From positions 4,418,001 to 4,482,000 of the forward strand of contig NZ_AP023257.1 of assembly GCF_016756595.1 (NCBI RefSeq): DNA of 64,000 nucleotides, read 5' to 3'. Under the pieces are notes generated by a model. The model had not been told where the DNA came from. It saw only the letters and a list, made by a program, of their open reading frames with translations, and did not search any database. Below, piece by piece: positions 1 through 11,696 of this stretch; the first letter of the stretch is position 1; every line of letters starts with the position of its first letter. This stretch comes from Mesorhizobium sp. L-2-11. GTDB taxonomy: Bacteria > Pseudomonadota > Alphaproteobacteria > Rhizobiales > Rhizobiaceae. The position numbers were made by a program, and so were the translations under genes.

Positions 1-2272
1 CGTCAAGGAAAATTGACTCAACGAGCTCGAAGGAAAGTGTTCCCTTCTTGATATTTAGTTCCCTAAGACTCTTTATGAGTTCCTCATCCTGAAGGCGACG
101 TGCCGAAACGTTGACTGACACCCGCGGAATGTGAAGATTGGCGGCTGTCCACCCTTCGAGATCCAAAAGCGATTGCTCTAATATGTTTCGATCGATGATC
201 GAGACGACATTCAATTCTTCCGCAATCCTTAGGAAGACGTCGGGCGCCAAAATACCCTTCTCCGGATGCCTCCATCGCGCCAGCGCCTCAACCCCGACGA
301 TTTCAAGCGTTTTTGCGTCAAATTGCGGCTGGTAGAAGGGAATGAACTCGTTGCGCTCAAGGCCACCGAGAATTTCGTCGGCTATCCGTTTTGTGTCGAC
401 GATCTCGCTTTGCATCGCCTCGGTGAAGAACTCGTATCGATTGCGCCCACGACTCTTTGCCCGGTAAAGCGCGATGTCAGCGTTGACCAGCAGGTGTTTG
501 GCTTCGACATCTTTTCCGTTATCGACTGCAATTCCAACGCTCACGCCGAAACGGCATCGATGGCCCTGATAGTAGACCGGTTCTCGCATCTGGCTGATGA
601 CGCGGTCAGCGAGCAGCGCCAGTTGCTCGATATCGTCATCCACCACGCACAGGACGATGAATTCGTCTCCTCCGATCCGAGCAACAAAACCCTCACCGTC
701 GACCTTGGATCGGAGGACGGTCGAGGCGTGAACAAGCATTGCGTCGCCTGCGGCGTGGCCAAGCGTGTCGTTGATGTGCTTGAACCGATCCAGATCTATG
801 TGAAGCAGCGCCGCAAACAAGCCGGCGCGCCTAGCGTCTGCCGCGTAGTCTTCCAGCACCTGGTCGAGGTAACGCCGGTTGGGCAGACCGGTCAGCGAAT
901 CGTGGAGCGCAATGTGCTCTATGCGCGCCTTGGCCGATTCGAGTTCTGCATTTTTCGACTCGGAAAGTTGTTTTGCGCGAACCAGGTCCTTATTCAGCAG
1001 GACATCGGCTGTCACATCCCATTCGGCGCCGATCATTTTTGGGGTGTCGTTCGCGCCCCGGTAAATTATCGCCTTGGATCGGACATGACGAATCTCGCCA
1101 TCCGGCCGAATAATCCGGTACTCCGACAAATATGGCCCGCCGCCGGCCAGCGCGCGGTCGAAATCAGCGTGGGCGGCAGCCAGATCATCCGGGTGGATTG
1201 CTCCCGCCCAGTCCAGGTAGCCGCGGCCCTCCCCAGTTGGTTTGCCATATATTTCGTTGACGCGGTCGTCCCACGTAAGTTCGTTGGTCGCGAGATCGTG
1301 TTCCCAAACGCCAATGGCCGACGCTTCCAGAGCGAGTTCCAGTCGTCTCGACAAGCGACTCAGTTCCGCATAATTGCGCTGTCTCTCGCCAATCAGGCGA
1401 CCCGTAACCAGGAATGGGATCACAACCAACGCCCCGGCCACCGCCATCATGGCGCGCAGGAACCAGGCGTTGTCGGGCGTCGAAGGCCAGCCGTTTTTTG
1501 GAATGGCAGCGATCCGCCACGAACCGGACGGGAGCAGAACGTCGGCTGTCACCGGATTGCTTTTGGCGACGCGCTCATTGCCGAAGAATTGCTCTCCACC
1601 TGGACCGAGAGCGTCCTTACCGATCAGCGCTATGTCGATCCCCAGATCAGCGTCAAGCAGGCCGCTCGCCTTATAAAGGCGCTGGACGTCGACAACGGCC
1701 GAAATGATGCCCCAGAACCTTTCGGTGTTGCCGGCACTGCGTACAAAAACTGGGATACGACCGACGAAGCCCTGCCCTCCCTGCCTCAAGTCGACGGGTC
1801 CGGCAAGAATCAGTTCGCGCTCGTCTCGCGCCCTTAGCGCGGCCACACGCTGGCGCTCGTCCTTGCGATAATCGAGGCCTATCGCCTTCTCGTTGCCGTC
1901 CATCGGGTACATCAGGGAAATGACCAGATCGGGCGCGCCGGCAATATTCTTCAGTTGCGAGCCCCTGCCAAACAGGTTGCTCGCCAGCGAGGCGAAACGT
2001 TGCTGTCCCATATAGGGCTCGGTCACGATCGTCGCGACCAGTCCCTGCACCAGTTGAAGGTTTCCGTTGATGTTGCCTTCAAGCTTGGCGCGGATAAGAT
2101 TGACCTTGGCCAGGACATCGGCACGGACGGCTTGATCCGAGACGATTTTGTTCTGGTGGTCCGCGAACGCCGCGCCAACGGCAATAACGATCATAGCCAT
2201 TGCCGCCGGGATATTTGCCGACGAGAAAACGGCCTTCTTGATACCGCCGAACCTGGCGCGGAAAAGAGCCAA
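1..2272 (-). CDS. Membrane GGDEF-EAL cyclic-di-GMP protein (3' end beyond the window)
   Basis: Predicted to make and/or degrade cyclic-di-GMP in response to a periplasmic signal. The N-terminus has a membrane segment near residues 18-36, a CHASE-like extracytoplasmic region to about residue 265, and a second membrane segment near 270-290. A PAS domain follows (about 305-430), then a GGDEF domain with an intact RIGGDEF motif, then an EAL domain with VEALARWRHPEKG. The frame is still open at base 1, so the EAL C-terminus is missing. I chose a TTG start at 2272 because a stop lies just upstream, a GAGG sits about 9 bases before it, and it retains the whole first membrane helix; the first ATG would fall inside that helix. 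Both enzymatic motifs look intact in the visible part. The CHASE assignment rests on position and layout only. Confidence 0.85.
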   Translation of the reverse strand, partial: MALFRARFGGIKKAVFSSANIPAAMAMIVIAVGAAFADHQNKIVSDQAVRADVLAKVNLIRAKLEGNINGNLQLVQGLVATIVTEPYMGQQRFASLASNLFGRGSQLKNIAGAPDLVISLMYPMDGNEKAIGLDYRKDERQRVAALRARDERELILAGPVDLRQGGQGFVGRIPVFVRSAGNTERFWGIISAVVDVQRLYKASGLLDADLGIDIALIGKDALGPGGEQFFGNERVAKSNPVTADVLLPSGSWRIAAIPKNGWPSTPDNAWFLRAMMAVAGALVVIPFLVTGRLIGERQRNYAELSRLSRRLELALEASAIGVWEHDLATNELTWDDRVNEIYGKPTGEGRGYLDWAGAIHPDDLAAAHADFDRALAGGGPYLSEYRIIRPDGEIRHVRSKAIIYRGANDTPKMIGAEWDVTADVLLNKDLVRAKQLSESKNAELESAKARIEHIALHDSLTGLPNRRYLDQVLEDYAADARRAGLFAALLHIDLDRFKHINDTLGHAAGDAMLVHASTVLRSKVDGEGFVARIGGDEFIVLCVVDDDIEQLALLADRVISQMREPVYYQGHRCRFGVSVGIAVDNGKDVEAKHLLVNADIALYRAKSRGRNRYEFFTEAMQSEIVDTKRIADEILGGLERNEFIPFYQPQFDAKTLEIVGVEALARWRHPEKGILAPDVFLRIAEELNVVSIIDRNILEQSLLDLEGWTAANLHIPRVSVNVSARRLQDEELIKSLRELNIKKGTLSFELVESIFLD

Positions 2273-2517
2273 TAGGCGATTCCTCAGCTGCTATTCAGGT
2301 TCTGGCCAACCCGACCAAGGTATATTAGCTGTCAATGTTTAATTTTGACCTTCACGGGCCAAAATTTTTGCACGCTCCTACTGCCTGAGGCTTCTGTCCC
2401 GCCTTGGGAAACGAAGGCAGGGTGGCATGTGGCTAATCCTCAGCGTCAGATCGTGGCTGCAAGCCGGCCGGCAGCGACGGTCAGCCAGAGAATCAAATCC
2501 TCAGCGCAGGAGAAACC

Positions 2518-3384
2518 CTAGTGGCCCTCAATCGCCTTGGGGGTAACCAGGTAGGGTATCTTGCCGACGCTACGCTTCGTCGCGCCAATGGAATAGGCCA
2601 TTGGGATCTTGGGAGAGTTTTCTGGCAAGCCGTACATATCCTTGCCGGCCCTCACGGCAAATGAAAAGTGCTGCCACGAAACCGTGTCATGCTCATTGAG
2701 AAAATCCAGCGTCAGCCCAGCTGAAATCAGCGCGTTCACCACGTCGCTGACCGGATGAATCCACTCATAGTAGCGCGGATGTTTCAAGATGCGGTCGTCG
2801 CCGGTATAGGTGAGTTCCTCGTTCCATGCGAGTGGACGAGCTATTGGCGTTCGCCAGTCATGCTTGAACTCCAGCGCCGCAGCCTTGCGGTCACACTGGA
2901 ACATCAATGGATGGCCCTCGGCGAGATAGAGCCGGCCGCCGGGCCGCAGGAGATCGGCAACCACCCGCGCCCAGCGGAACACGTCGTCAAGCCAGTTTAC
3001 CGAACCCCAGGTAACGTAAGCGATGTCAAAGGTTCGGCCAAGCGCTTCGACTGCCTCGAACAGTGGCGCCTCCACGAAGCGCACGTCAGTGCCTGCCTTT
3101 GCTGCAAAATCCCGCGCCGCTGCGATCGCCGTCGGTGAGAAGTCGAGGCCGGTCACGCTGCCCGCGCCCAGGTTCTTCAAGCTGATCGTGTCGAGCCCGA
3201 TATGGCATTGCAGATGGACGATATCCTTGCCGATGATATCGCCGACCTCGCGCGTTTCCAGCTCGTAGAGATTGGATCCACCAGCCAGGACATTTTCTAT
3301 GTGGTAGCTGCCCGTCGTGTCGGTCGAATGCAGCTCGGCCCGATCATCCCAATTAAGGCGGTTCGCCCCCAGAAACGGTTCCAA
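2518..3384 (-). CDS. Class I SAM-dependent methyltransferase
   Basis: A 288-residue soluble protein with a Rossmann-type methyltransferase core. The SAM-binding segment includes VTGLDFSPTAIAAARDFA near residues 95-115, preceded by HLQCHIGLDTISL. That HLQCHxGxD signature is typical of a widespread class I methyltransferase group. The C-terminal half (YEWIHPVSDVVNALISAGL and the segment after it) is the usual substrate-side region of these enzymes. The substrate cannot be told from sequence. It stands alone, with 245 bases to the upstream-facing GGDEF-EAL start and about 220 bases to the toxin gene, so there is no operon context. Confidence 0.85.
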   Translation of the reverse strand: MEPFLGANRLNWDDRAELHSTDTTGSYHIENVLAGGSNLYELETREVGDIIGKDIVHLQCHIGLDTISLKNLGAGSVTGLDFSPTAIAAARDFAAKAGTDVRFVEAPLFEAVEALGRTFDIAYVTWGSVNWLDDVFRWARVVADLLRPGGRLYLAEGHPLMFQCDRKAAALEFKHDWRTPIARPLAWNEELTYTGDDRILKHPRYYEWIHPVSDVVNALISAGLTLDFLNEHDTVSWQHFSFAVRAGKDMYGLPENSPKIPMAYSIGATKRSVGKIPYLVTPKAIEGH

Positions 3385-3603
3385 ATTGCCCCCCTAAAAA
3401 ATCCCTGCCGAAACCAATGTATGGTAAACAGAACGTTAATATACCTTGCAGCTAAAGTGTCGCGCGTCAATCCGTGGCGGGCCGGTGCGCGATGACCGCA
3501 GGTCAGGCTGTTCAAGGCGGAGGTGTCGATCAGGTGTCAGTGCAGAACGAACGTGCAATCAGGCCCGCATGAGGTTGTGCGGCCAATCGGGCTGCGTCGA
3601 CGG

Positions 3604-3888
3604 TCAGATCCTTGGCGGCCACCGCTGAGCCCCATGGAGAACGCGCACGATCAGTACCGTCTCGCCTGCCGCGTAGACGACGATGAATGGTGTTCGGGCT
3701 ACGACCAGTTCGCGCGTTCCCTCCAGCCTTCCCTCCCGGCCGGAAAGCGCAAACCTGCAAAGTCGTTGGACCTGTCGCTCGATCTCGTCGCGCACACCGA
3801 TCGCCGCCATCACGTCGTCACGCGCAATATAGTCGGTGATTGAATCCAGGTCCGCTTCGGCATCCTGCGACCAGACCAGCCGCTTCAC
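3604..3888 (-). CDS. RelE/ParE-family toxin
   Basis: A 94-residue protein with the RelE/ParE layout: N-terminal KRLVWSQDAEADLDSITDYIA, then a basic middle, then the closing strands TPFIVVYAAGETVLIVRVLHGAQRWP that mark this superfamily. Toxins of this fold either cleave mRNA on the ribosome (RelE) or poison gyrase (ParE); which applies here is not visible. Its ATG overlaps the stop of the upstream antitoxin gene by 4 bases (ATGA at 3885-3888), so the two are translationally coupled. Length and layout are normal for the family and it looks intact. Confidence 0.85.
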   Translation of the reverse strand: MKRLVWSQDAEADLDSITDYIARDDVMAAIGVRDEIERQVQRLCRFALSGREGRLEGTRELVVARTPFIVVYAAGETVLIVRVLHGAQRWPPRI

Positions 3889-4358
3889 CCGGCCTGCCCG
3901 GCCCGCGCCAGCATCTCAGTCCGCTTCTTCTGCCAACGCTTTCGGTGATCCTCGTCGGACACGAGGCCGACCGTGCCCGCCGCGATGCCATCCAGCGTCT
4001 TTCCCACCTCGGAACGGAACCAGGCGTCATGCTCGGCCGCCTCGCGCTGCCGGAGCAGCCGCTCGGCCTGGTCGGGCCGCTTGCGCTCGACCGCATCGGG
4101 GTCGTAGTCGGCCGTATCCACCTCGAAGCGCGGGACACCCAGTTCCTCGCGCACGAAAGCCGCTGCCGTGTTGAGGTTACGCCACAGACGCGGCCTCCGT
4201 GCCCGCTGCGCCGAGATCGCCCGCTCCATGGCGCCATAGCGCACCAGCACCGCCCATCCGCCCGGCTGGCCCAGCACCACCGCGCCCTGGATCGCCTGCG
4301 CGTCCACGAGGCTCTTGACGGCCTTGCCGTCGATAATGTCGGGTGGGACGTGTGGCAT
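3885..4358 (-). CDS. Two-part antitoxin (ParC-like partition-associated protein) for the adjacent RelE/ParE toxin
   Basis: A 157-residue protein directly upstream of, and overlapping, the toxin gene. The C-terminal part has the amphipathic toxin-wrapping look of RelB/ParD-type antitoxins (EHDAWFRSEVGKTLDGIAAG followed by VSDEDHRKRW). The N-terminal 90 residues (GAVVLGQPGGWAVLVRYG) form a separate globular domain instead of the usual short ribbon-helix-helix. From memory it resembles proteins called ParC-family partition-associated proteins that precede ParE toxins on mobile replicons. A good Shine-Dalgarno (AAAAAGGTG) precedes the ATG at 4358. By analogy it should neutralise the toxin and may autoregulate the operon; the DNA-binding part is not recognisable to me. 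Confidence 0.7.
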   Translation of the reverse strand: MPHVPPDIIDGKAVKSLVDAQAIQGAVVLGQPGGWAVLVRYGAMERAISAQRARRPRLWRNLNTAAAFVREELGVPRFEVDTADYDPDAVERKRPDQAERLLRQREAAEHDAWFRSEVGKTLDGIAAGTVGLVSDEDHRKRWQKKRTEMLARAGQAG

Positions 4359-4499
4359 GCGTCATCACCTTTTTAAGTGAGTGTTGCACTATTATTTAGA
4401 AACTGCACGTGGATTTCCAGTAGAATCGCACGCTCGCGTGTGACAATGACCGCGCTCATGCCCGCCGGTTCTTCAACCGCGCCTGCTGGCTTCTATTTC

Positions 4500-4525
4500 A
4501 AAAAGGCAGCCCCGGCTCTGGGGCT
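4500..4525 (-). terminator. Rho-independent terminator of metH
   Basis: Perfect 6-bp stem AGCCCC/GGGGCT with a 6-base loop (4508-4525), followed in the minus direction by five T residues (4504-4500). It starts 25 bases past the metH stop codon, as expected for a terminator. Confidence 0.6.
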
Positions 4526-4550
4526 AGCCTCGCAGCGTGATTTCACGACC

Positions 4551-8360
<3,810 letters not shown>

Positions 8361-8394
8361 ATTTCGTCCTCAGGGCGACGGTCGCGCTTAAGCG

Positions 8395-8414
8395 ACATAA
8401 AGACATCTTTATGT
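8395..8414. promoter_or_regulatory. 20-bp palindrome upstream of metH, candidate operator
   Basis: ACATAAAGACATCTTTATGT: 9-bp perfect arms around a 2-base centre, 34 bases upstream of the metH ATG. This is the position of a repressor operator or promoter overlap. The pattern is reminiscent of operators of ArsR-family regulators that sense S-adenosylhomocysteine or methionine (SahR type), but the match is from memory and no such regulator gene is in the window. Confidence 0.55.
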
Positions 8415-8503
8415 GAGTATACGGGATTTGTCTCCTGCTGTCACCCCTGCCGCGGGCAATGGCTTGACGTTTGCGCTGCCCCCCACCTGCCTGCCGGCAT
8501 CCG

Positions 8504-8571
8504 CTCCCCGTATAGGGACGTCACTATACGGGGAGAAATGCCCGGTCCACCCTCCGCAGCTGCTGCGGAGG
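8504..8571. repeat. Two perfect hairpins between the lyxose isomerase gene and metH
   Basis: First: CTCCCCGTATAG (8504-8515) pairs with CTATACGGGGAG (8524-8535) across 8 bases. Second: CCTCCGCAGC (8551-8560) pairs with GCTGCGGAGG (8562-8571) across 1 base. Both lie downstream of the isomerase stop, so one may end that transcript, but neither has a T run. They could equally be a mobile palindromic repeat. Confidence 0.6.
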
Positions 8572-8648
8572 ACGGGCAGGGCAATGAGGGGCCGCGCCGA
8601 CTGACGATACTTGAGGAGCCCCTCTCACTAGGTTCAAACGACGCCGCC

Positions 8649-9335
8649 TTACCCCACCCACTTCTCATAATCTGACACCAACAGGTGCAGCGGCGCGACG
8701 TCCTCGTCGATGTCGGCGAAGCGGCCGATCGGCTCGCGGAAGACATTGTCGGTGAGATCGTCGTTGACGGTCGAAACCTCGCCGATCAGCACGTCCTTGC
8801 CCTCGGCCCAGAACGCATGCCAGACGCCTGGCAAAAGCGTCACGCTCTCGCCCGGATCGAGCTTCAAGAGCCCGCCCGCCGGCAGCCGGTGGATGGTCCC
8901 GTCGACCGGCACCGATACTTCCGCCTTCGGATCGATGCCGCCATCGCGATCGTGCATGAACAGCTCCAGCACCAGCTTGCCGCCGCCGCGGTTGATGATG
9001 TCTTCGGCCTTGATGTTGTGGCGATGCATCGGCGACAGCTGATTCTTGCGCGAGATCATGATCTTCTCGGCATAGAGCACGCCCATGCCCTTCTTCATGT
9101 CCTCGTAGCGACCGTTGCGAACGGTGAACAGGAAGAGGCCGAGCTCATCGAACTTGCCCTGGCCGTAATCGGTGATGTCCCAGCCGAGCCGGGAGGAGAA
9201 GATGGCCGAGGAATCCTGCCGGCGCGCCTTCATCTGTTCCGGGGTCCAATAGGCGAAGGGCGGCATGATGTAGCCGAACGAACGGATGAAGGCATCGGCG
9301 TCGCGAATGATATCGTTGATAGCGGAGCGTTTCAT
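8649..9335 (-). CDS. D-lyxose ketol-isomerase family sugar isomerase
   Basis: A 228-residue cupin-type protein that probably interconverts D-lyxose and D-xylulose (and D-mannose/D-fructose), as known for this family (Lyx_isomer, EC 5.3.1.15). The metal-binding stretch SPMHRHNIKAEDIINRGGGK near residues 102-121 supplies two His ligands and a Glu, with a further His in LLPGVWHAFW near 183. Length matches the family. I place the start at 9335 because GGAAGGAA precedes that ATG and the protein begins as expected (MKRSAINDIIRDADAFI); the frame is open further upstream, but that part overlaps the divergent gene and has no support. The PLP-enzyme gene diverges 147 bases away, so the two may share a promoter region. 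Confidence 0.85.
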   Translation of the reverse strand: MKRSAINDIIRDADAFIRSFGYIMPPFAYWTPEQMKARRQDSSAIFSSRLGWDITDYGQGKFDELGLFLFTVRNGRYEDMKKGMGVLYAEKIMISRKNQLSPMHRHNIKAEDIINRGGGKLVLELFMHDRDGGIDPKAEVSVPVDGTIHRLPAGGLLKLDPGESVTLLPGVWHAFWAEGKDVLIGEVSTVNDDLTDNVFREPIGRFADIDEDVAPLHLLVSDYEKWVG

Positions 9336-9482
9336 GGTTGTGGTTCCTTCCAGTCGGCCTGGGCGATCTCCAAACCGAATAGCCGAACACCGCTCCGGTG
9401 TCGACGTAAACCGCTTGCTGGCCTCATGACATCCGGGCCGATCAAGGCCATAAGTCCGGGCAAATCCGCAGGGTAAAATTCC

Positions 9483-10541
9483 ATGCTGAGCATAGACGAC
9501 CTCGATACGCCGGCGATCCTGATCGATGTCGACCGCGCCGAAGCCAACATCGCGCGGGCGCAGGCCCACGCCGACCGGCACGGGCTGAAGCTCAGGCCGC
9601 ACATCAAGACCCACAAATTGCCTTACTGGGCAAAAAAGCAGATCGCAGCCGGTGCCGTCGGCATCACCTGCCAGAAGATCGGTGAAGCCGAGGTGATGGC
9701 CGATGCCGGGCTCACCGACATTTTTCTCCCTTACAACATTCTGGGCGGGGCCAAGCTGGAGCGCCTCAAGGCGCTGCACGGCCGCGTGACGCTGTCGGTG
9801 ACGTCAGACAGCATGGAAACGCTTGCGGGTCTCGCCGCCACCTTCACCGATCCAGGCCAGCCGCTACAGGTGCTGGTGGAATGCGACACCGGCATGGGCC
9901 GCTGCGGCGTCCAGTCGGCCAGCGAGGCGGTCGCATTGGCCAGAGAGATCGACAAGGCCAGGGGGCTGGCCTTCGGCGGGCTGATGACCTATCCGGCGGC
10001 AGGCCGCGCCGCCGAGGCCGAGACCTGGCTGGCCGATGGGCGCCAAGCGCTTGCCGCATCCGGCCTTGCCTGCGAACGCATCTCCAGCGGCGGCACGCCG
10101 GATATGGGGCGCGCCAGCGAGGCTTCCGTCGTCACCGAGTATCGCCCCGGCACCTACATCTATCTCGACCGCTACCAGGTCGCGAAAGGCGTCGGAAGCC
10201 TCGATGATTGCGCGCTGACGGTGCTGTCGACGGTGGTCAGCCATCCGACATCGACACGCGCCATCCTCGATGCCGGCAGCAAGGCGTTGTCCAGCGACAC
10301 GCTGGGGCTGCCCGATTTCGGCGAATTGCTGGGCGTTGCGGGCGCCACCGTCACCAGCCTCAGCGAGGAGCACGGCAACGTCACGCTTTCCGCCGACGCC
10401 AGGCTGCATATCGGCGAGCGCGTACGCATCGTGCCCGACCATTGCTGCGTCGTCACCAATCTGTTCGACGAAGTTCACTTGATCGCCGGAGAAAGGGTGC
10501 TCGAGACGCTGCCGGTGGCGGCGCGCGGCCGCATGGGTTAG
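9483..10541 (+). CDS. D-threonine aldolase-like PLP enzyme (DSD1/alanine racemase N-terminal fold)
   Basis: A 352-residue PLP enzyme with an alanine-racemase-type barrel. The PLP lysine is expected in LRPHIKTHKLPYW near residues 39-51. The C-terminal domain has the metal-site signature VPDHCCVV near 318. This layout fits D-threonine aldolases and D-serine dehydratases (DSD1), which cleave or deaminate D-hydroxy amino acids using PLP and a divalent metal; the exact substrate is open. It diverges from the isomerase gene. The IS630 element starts at the last base of its stop codon: TA (10539-10540) is the duplicated target and the element supplies the G of TAG. The right flank also begins TAG, so the protein end is unchanged by the insertion. 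Confidence 0.85.
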   Translation: MLSIDDLDTPAILIDVDRAEANIARAQAHADRHGLKLRPHIKTHKLPYWAKKQIAAGAVGITCQKIGEAEVMADAGLTDIFLPYNILGGAKLERLKALHGRVTLSVTSDSMETLAGLAATFTDPGQPLQVLVECDTGMGRCGVQSASEAVALAREIDKARGLAFGGLMTYPAAGRAAEAETWLADGRQALAASGLACERISSGGTPDMGRASEASVVTEYRPGTYIYLDRYQVAKGVGSLDDCALTVLSTVVSHPTSTRAILDAGSKALSSDTLGLPDFGELLGVAGATVTSLSEEHGNVTLSADARLHIGERVRIVPDHCCVVTNLFDEVHLIAGERVLETLPVAARGRMG

Positions 10542-10628
10542 AGCGGGATGAGATTTATGGGAGTCGTGGGATTCCCAAATCAGCGATGATCTGATTCAAC
10601 CTTGCTGCTGGGCAGGAGGCCAGCATTG

Positions 10629-10979
10629 ATGGTTGGATATTCAATGGACCTGCGCGAACGGGTTGTTGCGGCGGTCAAGGTTGAAGGGCTTTCGCGGCGC
10701 GCGGCGGCTGCTCGATTTGGCGTCAGCTACAGCGCGGCGATCGAGTGGCTGAAGCGGGTGGAACAGACGGGGAGCGTGGCGCCCCGCCAAGTGGGCGGCT
10801 ACAAGCCGAAGAAGATATCGGGAGCGTGGCGCGACTGGCTTGTCGAGCGCTGCCGGGAGAAGGACTTCACCTTGCGCGGGCTTGTGGCCGAACTTGGCGA
10901 GCGTGGCCTGAAGGTTGACTACCGCTCGGTGTGGGAGTTCGTGCACGCCGAGAAGCTGTCTCACAAAAAAAGACGCTGA
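10629..10979 (+). CDS. IS630 transposase, upstream reading frame (DNA-binding part)
   Basis: A 116-residue frame carrying the N-terminal helix-turn-helix domain that recognises the IS ends ([11 protein letters not shown], then [20 protein letters not shown]). The start ATG at 10629 has AGGAGG 9 bases upstream. The frame ends just past the seven-A run with SHKKRR. The second frame lies -1 relative to it, so the complete transposase is expected from -1 slippage at the A run, as documented for IS630-family elements. Alone it would be a DNA-binding fragment that could act as a regulator or inhibitor. Confidence 0.88.
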   Translation: MVGYSMDLRERVVAAVKVEGLSRRAAAARFGVSYSAAIEWLKRVEQTGSVAPRQVGGYKPKKISGAWRDWLVERCREKDFTLRGLVAELGERGLKVDYRSVWEFVHAEKLSHKKRR

Positions 10980-11572
10980 TCGCCGCCGAGCAAGATCGTC
11001 CCGATGTTGCGCGCCGACGGAGGCAATGGGTTCTGTATCAGGACCGGATCGACCCCGCCCGCCTGGTGTTCATCGACGAGACCTGGACCAAGACCAACAT
11101 GGCCCCGCTCAGGGGTTGGGCACCGGTCGGACAGCGGATCAAGGCCAAAGTTCCCAATGGCCACTGGAAGACAATGACCTTTCTGGCTGCGCTGCGTCAT
11201 GATCGCGTCGAAGCGCCCTGGCTCATCGACGGGCCGATCAACGGCGAGAGGTTCCTCCTCTATGTCGAGAAGGTTCTCGTGCCCACTCTCCAGCCGGGCG
11301 ACATCGTTGTGATGGACAATCTCGGCAGCCACAAAGGCAAGGCCGTGCGTCGCGCCATCCGAAAGGCCGGCGCGAGGCTCTTCTTCCTGCCGAAATACTC
11401 GCCTGACCTCAATCCGATCGAACAGCTCTTCGCCAAGCTCAAGCACTGGCTGCGAAAGGCCGCAAAGCGCACCGTTGAAACGGTCTGCAACGCCATCGGC
11501 CAGATTCTCAACCGCGTCACACCGCTCGAGTGCTCAAATTACTTCGCAAACTCAGGCTATGACCGCAGGTAA
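10931..11572 (+). CDS. IS630 transposase, downstream reading frame (DDE catalytic part)
   Basis: The catalytic half, read in the -1 frame after slippage at A7 (10965-10971); only codons after the slip (from [18 protein letters not shown] on) belong to the fusion protein. The DDE triad is visible: Asp in [12 protein letters not shown], Asp in [12 protein letters not shown], and Glu in [19 protein letters not shown]. No stop or deletion interrupts it, which argues for a functional transposase. The ATG at 10931 lacks an obvious ribosome binding site. Confidence 0.88.
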   Translation: MGVRARREAVSQKKTLIAAEQDRPDVARRRRQWVLYQDRIDPARLVFIDETWTKTNMAPLRGWAPVGQRIKAKVPNGHWKTMTFLAALRHDRVEAPWLIDGPINGERFLLYVEKVLVPTLQPGDIVVMDNLGSHKGKAVRRAIRKAGARLFFLPKYSPDLNPIEQLFAKLKHWLRKAAKRTVETVCNAIGQILNRVTPLECSNYFANSGYDRR

Positions 11573-11631
11573 TCTCATCCCGCTCTAGCGCTTCAACTTT
11601 CTTGAAGTGAGGGACATCGACGGAACTGCCA

Positions 11632-11681
11632 ATCTCCCCCCAAGTGGGGGAGATGTCCGGCAGGACAGAGGGGGGCGCGAC
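11632..11681. repeat. Intergenic palindromic repeat, family A
   Basis: ATCTCCCCCCAAGTGGGGGAG followed by a TGTCC-GGCA-GGACA hairpin and a G run. The same block order occurs at 59599-59742 and, in part, at 26658-26715. The nonamer GACGGAACT appears three times around it. It lies between the IS630 right end and the ccmC stop codon. Confidence 0.6.
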
Positions 11682-11696
11682 GGAACTCGACGGAAC

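Larger units (their letters stand above)
10541..11585 (+). mobile_element. IS630-family insertion sequence, intact
   Basis: A 1045-bp element bounded by perfect 15-bp terminal inverted repeats, GAGCGGGATGAGATT (10541-10555) and its complement (11571-11585). It is flanked by TA at 10539-10540 and 11586-11587, the TA target duplication of the IS630/Tc1-mariner group. It carries two overlapping transposase reading frames joined by a run of seven A residues (10965-10971). Both ends and both frames look undamaged, so it may still be active. Confidence 0.93.

Noticed and set aside
266..1837. 523-residue plus-strand open frame at the left edge
   Set aside because: The minus strand reads as CHASE-PAS-GGDEF-EAL with intact motifs, so the plus frame is the shadow.
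8361..8500. SAM-II or cobalamin riboswitch before metH
   Set aside because: No conserved riboswitch boxes were recognised; the 20-bp palindrome explains the signal better.
9336..9779. 148-codon upstream extension of the lyxose isomerase frame
   Set aside because: Overlaps the start of the divergent PLP-enzyme gene; the internal ATG at 9335 has the ribosome binding site and the family N-terminus.
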